From Hericium rajendrae (lineage: Eukaryota; Basidiomycota; Agaricomycetes; Russulales; Hericiaceae), in contig CM065882.1 of NCBI GenBank assembly GCA_033439255.1, positions 1,240,001-1,304,000 of the forward strand: a stretch of DNA of 64,000 nucleotides, read 5' to 3'. Position numbers and translations under genes: made by a program. This document shows, one piece after another, positions 31,532 to 42,822 of the stretch. Each line of letters opens with the position of its first letter. Positions within the stretch are counted from its first letter, which is position 1. The notes under the pieces were generated by a model. The model saw nothing but the letters and a program-made list of their open reading frames with translations. It was not told where the DNA came from and did no database searches.

Positions 31532-34500
31532 GTGGGTGGCAAGAAACATTTCTTTGATCCGTCGAATCGCTTCTCTGTACTATCCGACCCCTGTGAGCAA
31601 TCGTATCCATCGTCTTTGCGCATGTCCGCTATCACGCCCAACCGTCAGACACCGTCCATTACGCTCCAGGCCAAGATTATCACTACCCCGATCAAGAAAC
31701 AAATCGACGCTGAGGCACTCCTCGATAGTGGTGCAGAAGGCATCATTATGCACCCTGAGTTTGCCAAGAAACACCAGTTCCCCCTCAAGAAACTCCCTAA
31801 ACCCTTTCCCGTTCGCAATGTGGACAACTCCGAAAACATCATGGGCTGGGTCCGCTATTCAGTCAACCAGAACATCCGCATTTACGCCAAGGACTCGATG
31901 TCCTTCCATGAGGAGACAGCTGAGTTCTATCTCGTTGACATTGGTGACTACGACATTATCCTTGGGACCGATTGGTTACAGGAACACAACCCTGAAATTG
32001 ATTGGGTCTCTCGTCGTGTCGACATGACTCGATGCCCTCCCTCTTGCACTCTGAATAAACCCCCGGTCAAGAACCTGTCCACTCGCACTGAACGCCGCCA
32101 CTCAGCCCCTCGTCCACCAGTCCTCAGCACTGCTGCAGTACTGCTCCCCCCACCTTGCCCCCCTCCATTGCTCCCACTGCCCCCACCATTTGTTGCTGCT
32201 CCACTTCCCAAATACGTGATCCCTGCTCGCCGAGTCCAAGGTGTCCGCCTTCGCCGCATCCACCTGTCCAAAGTCCCTGCACGTCTATTCACTGAGGACG
32301 ATGACCCCCGACCTAATGTCGATGACGACTGGGTTGAAGAGGGCCTTCGTCTAGCTGGTGTTCTCCCTGACTGGGACACACCACCCCCACCAGACGACGA
32401 CCCCGACTATCAACACACCATCCGTATCCGTCGCTCTTTCACCAATGCTCAGAAACTGGCGGAGCGTGTGGCCACTCGTGTTGCAGAGAAGTCCTTTGCT
32501 GAGATGGTTCCCCCTCAGTATCAGGATTTCCAACCCGTCTTCGACGAGGAATCCTCCCATCGCCTCCCCGAATGTCGCCCTTGGGATCACGCCATTGACC
32601 TGAAAGATGGTTTTGAACCCCGTTCATGCAAGGTCTATCCCATGGCTCCTACCGAGCAGGAGGACCTCGATTCATTCCTTGATGACCAGGTCAAGAAAGG
32701 CTACATCCGTCCTTCCAAATCCCCTATGGCGAGTCCCTTCTTCTTTATCAAGAAAAAGATGGAAAACTACGCCCCGTCCAGGACTATCGCACCCTCAACA
32801 AAGGCACCATCAAGAATGAATATCCCCTGCCCCTCATCTCTGAACTCGTTGACAAGCTCAAGGGTGCCAAAGTCTTCTCCAAGATGGACGTTCGTTGGGG
32901 TTACAACAACGTTCGCATCAAGGAGGGCGACGAATGGAAAGCCGCCTTCAAAACCAACCGCGGTCTCTTTGAACCCCTGGTGATGTTTTTTGGTCTTACC
33001 AACTCCCCTGCCACGTTCCAAGGAATGATGAATGAACTTTTCAAGGATCTCATCGACACGGGCAAGGTCGTCATCTACATGGACGATATCCTCATTTTCA
33101 CCGAAACCCTCGAAGAACATCGCGACCTTGTGCGCAAGGTCCTCCAACGCCTCCAGGACAATGACCTCTTCCTCAAACCAGAGAAGTGCTCGTTCGAGCA
33201 GCCCTCAGTTGAGTTCCTCGGTCTCATCGTCTCCCGTAACACGCTCGCCATGGACCCCGTCAAGGTTGCAGGCATTGCTGAATGGCCTGCCCCTCGTAAC
33301 GTCAAGGACGTTCAGTCCTTTGTTGGCTTTGGCAACTTCTATCGACGCTTTATCCAGGACTTCTCCAAAGTCGCTCGTCCCATGTTTGACCTTACCAAGA
33401 AAGACCATCCTTGGGCCTGGTCTGCTGAATGTCAACATGCCTTTGAGGCTCTTAAAGCTGCGTTCACCTCGTCCCCAGTCCTTATCATGCCTGACCCGTC
33501 CAAACCCTACCTGGTTGAGGTCGATGCCTCAGACTATGCCACAGGAGGTATCCTATCCCAGCGCGGGGAGGACGAGCAATGGCACCCTGTTGCTTACATC
33601 TCCAAGGCCTTCACCGCCCCCGAACACAACTACGACATCTATGACAAGGAACTCCTGGCCATCATCCGCGCCCTCGAAGCCTGGCGCCACTACCTGGAAG
33701 GTTCTCCCCATACTGTGGAGATCTGGACCGACCATAAGAACCTGGAATACTTCAAGTCTGCCCAAAAGCTGAGTCGTCGTCAGGCTCACTGGGCTCTCTT
33801 CCTCACTCGTTTCGACTTCACCCTGATCCACAAACCCGGTATTCATCACCGGCCAGATGCCATGTCGAGACGACCTGACCATAGAGAGGGGGTGGACGAC
33901 GACAACTCAGATCGTGTCCTCCTCGACCCCAAGTACTTCCAGATTCGTGCTACACGTCCAGCCGCTGTCAAGTCCATTGGCAATGCTGATCTTCGCCAAC
34001 GCATTCGCAATGCCAAGACCAAGGATATTGAGGTCGTTCAAGCCCTTGACGTGATCCTGAACAACGGTCCTCGCTCCCTCGTCAAGAACCTCCAAGAATG
34101 GAACTACGAGGATGGCCTCATCCTCTTTCGTGGCAAAGTCTACATCCCTGCTGACAAGGACCTTCGTCGGGACATCGTCAAGCTGCATCATGATACCCCC
34201 ATGGCTGGTCACCCAGGACGCTACAAGACCTATGAGCTCCTCAGTCGCAACTACTGGTGGCCCGGTATGTCTGTCTTCGTTCGTGACTATGTTGATGGCT
34301 GTGCTACCTGCCAGGCCACCAAGGTTCAAAATCACCGCCCTCATGTTGAAACAATTCCCAATGCCATCCCTACCCGTCCCTTCCAAGACATTACCTCGGA
34401 CTTCATTGTCAAACTTCCAGAATGCCAAGGCTATGACTCCATCAATGTGGTCGTCGACCGTTTTACAAAGCATGTCTCCTTCACTCCTTGTAAAGAGACC

Positions 34501-35637
34501 ATTACCAGTGATGGCACAGTCGACATCCTTTTTGACAGGATTTATCGGAACTACGGCCTCTGGGAACGCCTCATCTCTGATCGTGGCCCACAGTATGCAG
34601 GCAAAGTCATGCGTGGCGTCTTCGACAAACTTGGTATCAAGTCCTCCCTCAGCACCGCCTATCATCCACAGACCGACGGCGAGTCAGAACGCGTCAATCA
34701 AGAACTCGAGCAGTTCCTTCGTACCTTCTGCAACTACCGTCAGGATGATTGGGTCCAATGGCTCCCTTATGCTGAGTTCTCGCACAACCACCGTATCCAC
34801 AGCGCCACTAACCGAGCTCCATTTGAAATGCTCCTCGGCTATATTCCCACTGCCATCCCCACTGTCGACCCCACATCGTCTACACCCGCCGTCGAGGATC
34901 GTTTCCGTCACCTCGAACAACTTCGCACTGAGGTCCAGGCCAGCCTTCAAACAGCTGCTGATCTCATGAAGTGCAACAACCAGGACCATATGCACGACAC
35001 CATCCACTTCCAGGTTGGTGACAAGGTCTGGCTCGATGGCAAGAACATCAAAACCACGCGACCCAAAGCTAAGCTTGCTGATCGACGCCTGGGACCTTTC
35101 GAAATCACTGACGTCCTGGGCCCAGTCTCTTATCGACTGAAGCTACCGCCCACCTGGCGTATCCACCCGGTGTTCCACACGTCCCTGTTGTCCCCTTACA
35201 AGGAAACCGACGCTCATGGTCCCAACTTCCCTGCACCACCACCTGACCTTGTGGAGGGCGAGGAAGAGTACGAAGTTGAGTCTGTCCTCGATGCTCGTCT
35301 CACCCGGAACAAACGCGGCATTGAATATCTCGTCAAATGGGCAGGCTACCCTGATTCGGAAAATCAGTGGCTTTCACGTACCTCCCTTTCCAATGCCCAT
35401 GGTGCAATCACCGACTTCTACACCCGCCATCCGCATGCACTCAAGGCTCCCAATCTTCGTGGACTCATCTACCTCGACCCCGTCCATGCTCATCACGCAC
35501 TCCAGGCGAAAGTGCGTCTTAGAGAGGGGGTGATGTCACGGATCGCTCCATTTCTCTCCGCCTTCTTCTCTGCCATCAAGGCATCGCATCGGTCATGTGC
35601 TCCAGCAGCCCCATCACATGTTCACTTCCTCACATGA
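31532..35637 (+). CDS. Gypsy-3 pol region (fossil): protease, RT, RNase H, integrase, chromodomain
   Basis: Protease with ALLDSGAEGIIM near 31710-31750; Pro-rich linker; RT from about 32450 with FFIKKK, FGLTNSPATFQ and YMDD near 33075; RNase H with VEVDASDYATGG near 33520 and TDHKNLEYF; integrase zinc region (HHDTPMAGHPGRYKTYELL ... CATCQ) near 34190-34315 and catalytic core (SDRGPQYAG, YHPQTDGESERVNQ) near 34580-34700; chromodomain (YEVESVLDARLTRN ... YLVKWAGYP) near 35270-35430. Chromodomains of this clade bind H3K9-methylated chromatin, which fits insertion in a repeat nest. The reading frame runs past the PPT into the 3' LTR. Confidence 0.9.
35519..35533 (+). other. Gypsy-3 polypurine tract
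   Basis: TTAGAGAGGGGGTGA directly before the 3' LTR; primes plus-strand synthesis in this family. Confidence 0.8.
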
Positions 35638-35956
35638 CCTGGGGCTATCCTTCACCCATGCCCTTGTTCCCCTTTGGGACATCCTATTGTTCTCCCTCCC
35701 ATTGTTCTCCTTTTGGCCACCATTGTTCTCACTCTATTGTTCGACCCGTTATGGTGTCCATTGTTCTTTTCCCATTGTCGTCCCAGTACTTATAGTCTCC
35801 CTGTCGCTCGCCTATTTCCCTAGATTGTCCATTTCGTCTGTACCGTACTGTACCTCCAATACAGGTCACTGCGCTGCTAGTCGCTCTCTGCTCTCTCGCT
35901 CCCATCATCGCTGGTGACTTGGGTGGTTCTCTGCTGTCTACGACCGAGTCTTGACA
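35534..35956 (+). repeat. Gypsy-3 3' LTR
   Basis: 423 bp, one difference from the 5' LTR (a CG to CA). TSD TATAT at 35957-35961. Confidence 0.95.
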
Positions 35957-36439
35957 TATATGTCATGATCCCTAACTAACTACATACTACTATATGCCAT
36001 CTGCCAACACTAACTTACAGCCCCAATCATATATGCCCATTATCACTATATCTCACCATACATCTCAAAAATGTGAAATCTACATAGCTGCCAGCCAATG
36101 CTATGTCTGGTTTCATAGTGCTATGGCTACTATGTAGTTGGGCCACACATCTATACAGGACTATGGTAGCTATCATAGCTATCATAGTCATAGGTGATGG
36201 GTATATAGTATTACATAGTAACAGGATACTACTATGCCTACTATGTAACTTATGTATCCTCTGTCTACCTCTATGTATCCTATAGAGACTATGTTCCATA
36301 CAGAGCTTCTAAAGGTTACTATGGACCCTCAGGCTGCTATAATATCTGTAGTCAGTGTAGAGTCTATGATTTCGAGCAAAATATACTCGAAACAGGTCAA
36401 ATTTGATTATATTTAATTACTACTACAAACAAGTATACT

Positions 36440-37500
36440 ACGTGACACGTGCGCCCGCGGGGTGCGACAAAGCATGCACCACACAAAGGCACAGCTGGTG
36501 TGCGTGACGCTGCGTGTGAGACGCGTCAGCCACGTGCGAAGCTCGGGGCCCATGTGCAAGAGCGCGGACTGCGCACGGGAAACGTGGAGGCCCAGGGCCT
36601 GTGCGCGACATGCCGGACTGTCGCGGGCTCACGCAGGGCCATAGGGTATGTGCGTGAGATGCGGATGCCCATGCGTGGGGGTGCCGTGCTGCCACAGGCA
36701 CATACGCGAGGCGTGGGGAATGTGCATAAGGGCGGCAGGCGGCAGGCCCATGCATGAGGCGCGAGGGACGTGCAAGGGCCGCGGCGGGCGTGCACGAGGT
36801 GCGGACGGTGTACGCGAGACGGCACCGGTGCTGAGTGCGTGCGTGGTGTGTTGAGGGGCATGAGCGAGACGTGGCAGGCATGTGCAAGGCCCGGGACCTG
36901 TGCGTAAGTGGTTGAGATGCCGGGCCCGTGCGCGAGATAGAGGAGCTGGACGTGGCACGGAGGCCGTGCGCAATGCAGCAGCCTTGCGCGCCGGAGTGTG
37001 ACGCGAGCTGGCGATGTCGACACGCTGCCGCGGGTCCGTGCACGGTGCGGTAAGCCTGCGCGCGAGGCGCACTAGCCGCATGCTGGACGGCGACGTGGAG
37101 TACGACGTGCGGAGCCCGCGTGTGAGGCGTCGGCTGCGACATGATTGCGCACAGCTGTGGATGACGTGCGCGCATGCTTGCCTGTCCCACTGGCCATGCG
37201 CATGGACCACGGCGGGGTCGCGTGCAACGCGTCGGCCCCTGCGTGAGACGAGGAGGCCGCGCACAAGGTGGCTGGCCCATGCGCCAGGCAGCAATTCGGG
37301 ACGCGAGACGGCGAGGTCGTGCGAGAGGGGCGAAGCCCATGTGCGAGGCAGCAGGCCCGCGTACGCATTGTCCGGTGGTGTGCACGCGCCAGCGCATGCG
37401 GTCGCAGTCGTTGGAGACAGCGCGTCAGCCTCTGCGGTGGTAGTGGCGATGTCGGGGGGTGAGTCGATGATGTGGAGACGGCGGCGGGAGGCGAGAGGAA
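36440..37500. repeat. M3 GC-rich cassette
   Basis: CpG-dense GTGCGCGAGAC / GCCCATGCGCGAGG words. Open frames on both strands are compositional. Confidence 0.7.
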
Positions 37501-37528
37501 CGGAGGGGCACGCGAAGGGGAAGATGTC

Positions 37529-37558
37529 GAGAGTATCGCTCGAATGAGCGATACTCTC
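37529..37558. other. M3 stem-loop
   Basis: GAGAGTATCGCTC / GAGCGATACTCTC, loop GAAT. The arms are identical to M6. Confidence 0.8.
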
Positions 37559-37990
37559 TGCGTTAGCAAAAACAAACGAAAGAAGGTAAATTTCTTACTT
37601 ACCTTGAACCCCTCTACATGCTACTTATCCCCCGCGGCTTTCGTTTTGAAGGGAGACAGAGGGGAGGGATGAAGGAAAGAGGGTGACTGGAGGAGTGGCC
37701 AGGGTGGTTGAGGAAGACAGTCGAGACGAACTTCGACGTGCGGTTCGGTGCTTCAGCCACCGAACGAGTCGAAGCTTTAGATTTCGAGCCTTCACTCAGC
37801 TAATAAAATCATATAAATTCAAATAAAAAGGGAACAACTATCTATTGTACATACAATCAAAACTAGTCAGACTTCGAGCCATTTACTATACGTTGCATCC
37901 TTGCATAGCAAAATCTACTTAGTTAAGTCTGGCGCCAGTCTCTGATGCGATGCTCGGCAAGCGTCAAATCCCAGCTCTGCCCGAGCTTCG

Positions 37991-38000
37991 TATATAAGGC
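37991..38000 (+). promoter_or_regulatory. M3 TATA box
   Basis: TATATAAGGC followed by CTCGCGCGACGCGCGTTACC and TCTTGCTCC. The M5 promoter repeats this layout. Confidence 0.55.
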
Positions 38001-38039
38001 TCGCGCGACGCGCGTTACCTCTTGCTCCTAACCTCCACT

Positions 38040-38225
38040 GTCTCCTGCCACGTCGATGCCTTCGTCGACGTCCTTTGCTCACTCGTCGTCGTTTCTTACT
38101 CACTCGTCGTTGTCTCTTACTTGCTCGTCGTTGTCTCTTACTCGCTCGTCGTTGTCTCTTACTTGCTCGTCGTTGTCTCTTACTCGTTGAGCATCATTTC
38201 TTGCTCATTGTTGCTGTCTTTAAGG
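38040..38225 (+). repeat. M3 first-exon repeat CTCGTCGTTGTCTCTTA
   Basis: About six imperfect copies of a ~21-bp unit (TTACTCGCTCGTCGTTGTCTC) between the TATA box and the first donor TTTAAGGTAATC. M5 has a similar TTTGCTCRCTCGTCGT series at 46625-46720. Below them introns with TACTAAT and CTTCTAG signals continue to about 38360. Confidence 0.65.
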
Positions 38226-39797
38226 TAATCTTTTATTGTTAGTCTCTTATTGCTCATACTAATACTGATGTCTTTAAGTTTGTCTTCTAGATTTCACTTT
38301 TTGTTACTTTGGTAAGTTTTTATGTGTTATCTTTATCTTTTCAGACTAATGATTTCTTATCTTTTCTTACTTATATAGTTTCTTATATTCTTTTCTTTAT
38401 CTTATCTTACTCACTCATCTTATCTTATCTTACTCATTCATCTTATCTTACTCACTTATCTTATCTTATCTTACTTTTTTTTAAATAAAAATATATTTGT
38501 TTTGCTCTTTAGTTAGTAGTAGTGTTTATAATATTAGTATAATCTTGATGCATTGAAATAGTTTATATCTGTGTGATTATATGTCACTAATTCTGATATG
38601 ATTGTAAAAAGATTTATAGTTCTAATAGACTTTATGATTTCAATATATATATATCAGGTCTACATACTGAATATAAGATATGTAAGACACATATTGAATA
38701 TAAAATATGTAAGATATATAAGCTTTATAGCTTTGATAGACACTTATAGCTTTCATAGCTAGTCATACTATCATAGCTGCATAGTTAGCTATCATAGCTA
38801 TCATAGTACTCCATAGCATCACTCTTTAGCTCCATAGCACTACATAGCATTCCTCTTTAGCTATGCTGGCTATAGAGAAAAGGGCAGTGCTATGGAACTA
38901 TGAAATCTATATAGACTTTATAGAGCTATGTACCACTTACACATTTTTCTGATGTACCCCAGTGAAGTGTATGAAGTCTACAAGCAAGGTGTGGATTCAA
39001 AAGGCTGCATGCAACATACTTGTGGCATCAACATGGGTGTACGCATGCCAGTGGGGCAGCTTTGAGTATGTGTGCACACATGGGCTGACACATGTGCAAG
39101 GAGAGCATGTGTGGGTGCTGGTGCACTGGCATAGCTGTGGGCATGCACACACAAATGACATCACCAGCTTGGATGGGAATTGGGAATGAGACCGGGGAGG
39201 GTGCATTTTGGTTGTTGAATAGCACTGATGGCATATAAAACTTGCCTCACATTGGGCTTCTGCCAAACAAATGACATGACGGCATGCATAGTGGCGTGTG
39301 TGACGTCCATGGGCACGAATGTACACATGTAGTTTGAGCAATGGACTATGGGATGGTGGGGGCATGCAGTCAAAAATGTGTATGCTGATAGGCATGTATT
39401 GGTAGATGCGCACTGTCTCAAACATGCAAGGATATGCAAAGCTGTTTGCGGACAACTGCGCATTGTCGAGGCATGCTAGGGGGCCACTGCTCAGATGATC
39501 AGCAAAAAGATGTCGAGCCTTGCTGTTGTAGCAACAATGCTGTAACAACAAGACCTGACAGGCATTGTGGGCCTTGCAGTTGCAGCGCTAGACTAGCACT
39601 GTGCATGCTCTTATCGTTGTGAGTAGGAATTAAATCTCTGGTGCACATGAGTGCTGGTTGTCGAAGATGGGTGAGGGCTGGTTGGCCAGTTGACCTGTTG
39701 ATGAGGACGATGGAAGAAGTGCAGATGGTGCACAAGATATGATGGATGATGTCAAAAAATGGTGGGATGTCATGAAACTTGTCAAACATCATGAAAC

Positions 39798-39894
39798 CTG
39801 TTGAAGAACAGTGAAAAATGAGAGCCTCGCTCGTTATCGAGCAAGACTCCTGAGATCAGTATGGTACAATAAAATAAAAGGCTTTCAGACTCAC
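39798..39894 (-). other. H2 intron-like segment with stem-loop
   Basis: Minus strand GTGAGTC, ACTGATC, stem GAGTCTTGCTCG/CGAGCGAGGCTC (39822-39849), CAG acceptor; 97 nt as in H1. Confidence 0.55.
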
Positions 39895-40185
39895 CTAGAA
39901 GCCTCTCAAATCTCCATAACACCCATCCTGCCATTGAATTGGGGAGATATGGTGAAAAGGGGAGGATTAAAATGAAGAAACAGAGGGGAGGGCATCGTAA
40001 AAGTGAGACACAACTTCAAGACCAACTGACTTGCAGGTGACCTGTAATATCACAGATACCTGACCTGCAGCTCTGGATCACCCAGTGGTGCAAATCTGCA
40101 TGGATCCAGGTCAGCACCTTGAACAGATAGAATACATGTGAGTTCAGATCTGGGTCACCTGCGAGTGCACTTGTGTTGAACCCTA

Positions 40186-41548
40186 ATATGCTTAAAGTGA
40201 TATTTGCACAATTGATGCTCTCATGCATTTGTATGAGTTTTTTGGACCTTCATGCTAATTGACAGGCAATTTTACCAGAAAGTAGTTGCCATATTTGGTC
40301 ACTAATTTCTGCCAGTATACAAAATATGGTTTGAAGGTGAGAATTCAATTTTAATAGTGTTTTATGCATGTAAAATAGAAAAATACTGACTAGATTATAC
40401 ATTGAAGAGATATAAGCTCTATTAAAAAAACTGGTATGATTTACAAATGATTTATGTTATTTTTTGTAAAAGTCAGAAATCAAATCCAAATATAGAAATT
40501 AAATTCTGCCTTTGGTGCTAGCAGCAATGCATACAAATTAATAAAAGGTGCACAGGCTAACAGAAAATGTATGAGGTAGTAGGAGCATACATAAGTTTGC
40601 TGTGATGCCTATGGGTTGATACATGTGTAAGCAGATTAACAAAAGTATGCATAGATCAAAAAATGTGAGCCAAGAGTGCATATATGAGTTGGTGTAGTGT
40701 GTATCATCTGAAAATTTGAAATTTCACATAGCCCAGTGTTGATCTATATGTCCTATCATAGCACTATAAAGTCTATCACTATTTATGCAGCCACAGTTCT
40801 CAACTATGTAAGGCTATGAGGTCTATCATAGCTATTATAACAGTAGTTGGACACTATATAGTGCTACATGTTTCTGAAGGATAGCTGTAGTTGTTGTACA
40901 AATTACATAAATTCAAAGACTTGCTCTGATCTATATGGTCCCTACTACGATCTCTGCTATTAGTACTGTCTCAGATCAATCAGGTACAAGAGATATAAAG
41001 CCAGAATCAATTATATTTCATACAGCTACTAGTACAATCAAGTATATTACAAGTTCAAACAGTGCACACATGCACAGTGGTGCACATCATGTACAGGTAG
41101 AGCTATGTGCAGGCATGTGTGCACTAGCAAGGCACAACAAAAGCACATATGTGCATAAGACACTAGGTTCATACACAAGGCATGACAAGCATCATGACTG
41201 TGCAGGAGGTCCAGTGGCTATGCTCACCAATTTTAAGCTGTAGTGGGCCTATATGTAAGATGCAATGGGCAGCGAGGATGTGTGAGATATTGAGAGCCAT
41301 GCATGAGGCATAGAGAGTGAGCATAAGGCATGCAGGTCCATGTGTAGGGCTGCTACTAGCCTGTACAGGAGATCAACAGGGTGTGGTGGCCATGCACAGG
41401 GTGCTGCAAGCATGTGCAGGGTGTCAAGATGCTGTGGGCCTGTACATGAAGTACAGTAAGCATCTATGGGATGGTGGCTTGTATGCAAGATGTAGTGTAG
41501 CATGGTGAGCATGCATAAGGCACTAAGCCTATGCATGGCTCGGTATGT
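40186..41548 (+). other. X1 continuation with CpG-decayed M4 remnant
   Basis: Collinear with X2 (reverse of 5563-6603) and, up to about 62150, with X3. From the CATCTGAAAATTTG end at 40706 it is an M-like remnant with almost no CpG (40706-41548). No gene seen. Confidence 0.6.
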
Positions 41549-42168
41549 TACGATTCCTTAGAATCGTTTACTCTATACCGCCTTTTCATAGTGAAAACGA
41601 CATGCAAACGATGACTATGCCCATTAGGCAGTTGGCTTATATAATCACACATCTTCAATCTAACGAGTTTGCAGGTTCAATTCCAGCTCTGGCCAGACTT
41701 TTTCTTTTACACTTTGTTTACTGTAACTTGGTCAGTTCTTGACCAATTCACACATTCTCAAATGCACCAGAATCTACTCATTTATCGCTTTCTAGCCATA
41801 TATTATGCATCTTGATCCATGCAGATCTTGCAGAATGCAAAGTATTCTTGTATTTTTCCCCCTAGTATGCTTGATCCTCAGCTAGCTCAGTCAGTTCTTG
41901 ACTGATTCACTCATTCTTAGATGTATCAGAATTTACTCATTCATTGCTTTCTAGTCATATTTTATGCATTTTGATCTGTGCAGAACTCGTAGAACACGAA
42001 GTACTTCTGTATTTTTCCTCCTAGTATGCTTGATTCTTAGTTATCTCAATCAATTCTCCACCGATTCACTCGTTCTCAAGTGGATCGAATATTACTCATT
42101 TATAGCTTTCGAACCATATTTTTTGCATTTTGATCCATGCAGAACTCATAGAATGTGAAGCACTTCAT

Positions 42169-42234
42169 CATGGTACAGCTGTACCATGGTTGTGATCACA
42201 TGAGCACTTCACCATGGTACGGCCGTACCATGGT
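42169..42234. repeat. X5 paired palindromes (GTAC type)
   Basis: CATGGTACAGCTGTACCATG (42169-42188) and a perfect 24-bp palindrome at 42211-42234 with centre GGTACGGCCGTACC. Each is followed by GTGATCAYRTGA. Same plan as the AAGACCTTGT palindromes of X1-X3 but with different arms. Confidence 0.85.
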
Positions 42235-42822
42235 GGTGATCATGTGATGATTACATAATCAAAACTCGGTGGTGAAGTGTGAGTTCTCTTGAGTTTGCAA
42301 GTTCAATTCCAGTTCATGCCAGACTTTTTTGATATTTTTTAATACTGAAAATAATATCATCAATGAGCAATTAGCATTAGTACAATGTCTACTCTTATAG
42401 TATATTATAAGTACAGAAATGCCTAGAAATCTATGATTTTGAAGACTGATTATATAATCAAAATTTCAGTTTTGAAGCACCAGCAGTAAAGTCTTGCTTT
42501 CTCATGAGCTTTACATCCTGCATACTTGTCATGTTGGCTGCAAGGCTCGACGGGTATCTCCAAGTCATCCGCTGAGTGGTTGACGGTTTGGAACCAGGAG
42601 GTACTTGACCTGGCGGCTCACCTTGGTCGTCTTGTATGTATCTCACTTGCTGAGCTGGCAGACTAATTTACTTATAGGTCTCTAAATCTGGCACCAACTA
42701 AGGCATATTAGAGCTTATCAAAACCATATTGATAGCTGCTTCCAGATGAGGCCTTCTGAGCTATGCTAGCCTATCTGCCTAGTTGAAAATCAACCAATTA
42801 TCATTATTCTAATGATCTTGAG

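Larger units (their letters stand above)
28855..35956 (+). mobile_element. Gypsy-3: Ty3/Gypsy chromovirus, looks nearly whole
   Basis: 7,102 bp with two 423-bp LTRs (28855-29277, 35534-35956; I find one difference between them), 5-bp duplication TATAT on both sides, PBS-like and PPT-like sites, gag, protease, RT, RNase H, integrase and chromodomain in order. The empty site is preserved in H1 at 10893-10897. Very young by LTR identity. About one or two breaks at most in pol. Confidence 0.95.
36061..38954 (+). mobile_element. M3: M-family element in H2
   Basis: CATCTCAAAAATGTG ... CACATTTTTCTGATG with TA on both sides (36059-36060, 38955-38956). Empty site is the H1 left flank of M1. Order: TAGCTATCATAG repeats, CpG-rich cassette 36440-37500, 13-bp hairpin 37529-37558, splice-like donors on minus strand, TTCGGTG/CACCGAA inverted repeat near 37743, TATATAAGGC at 37991, intron ladder, TAGCTATCATAG repeats. 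Confidence 0.85.
28628..40185 (-). mobile_element. H2: hAT-like element in X1 (hosts Gypsy-3 and M3)
   Basis: TAGGGTTCGACATGAGTC ... ACTTGTGTTGAACCCTA with perfect 8-bp duplications ATATGCTT (28620-28627, 40186-40193). Same target position in X as H1, so the hAT entered X before X2 and X1 separated. Base length about 1.55 kb without Gypsy-3 and M3. Retains the empty sites for h3 (28824-28831) and for M1. Confidence 0.9.
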
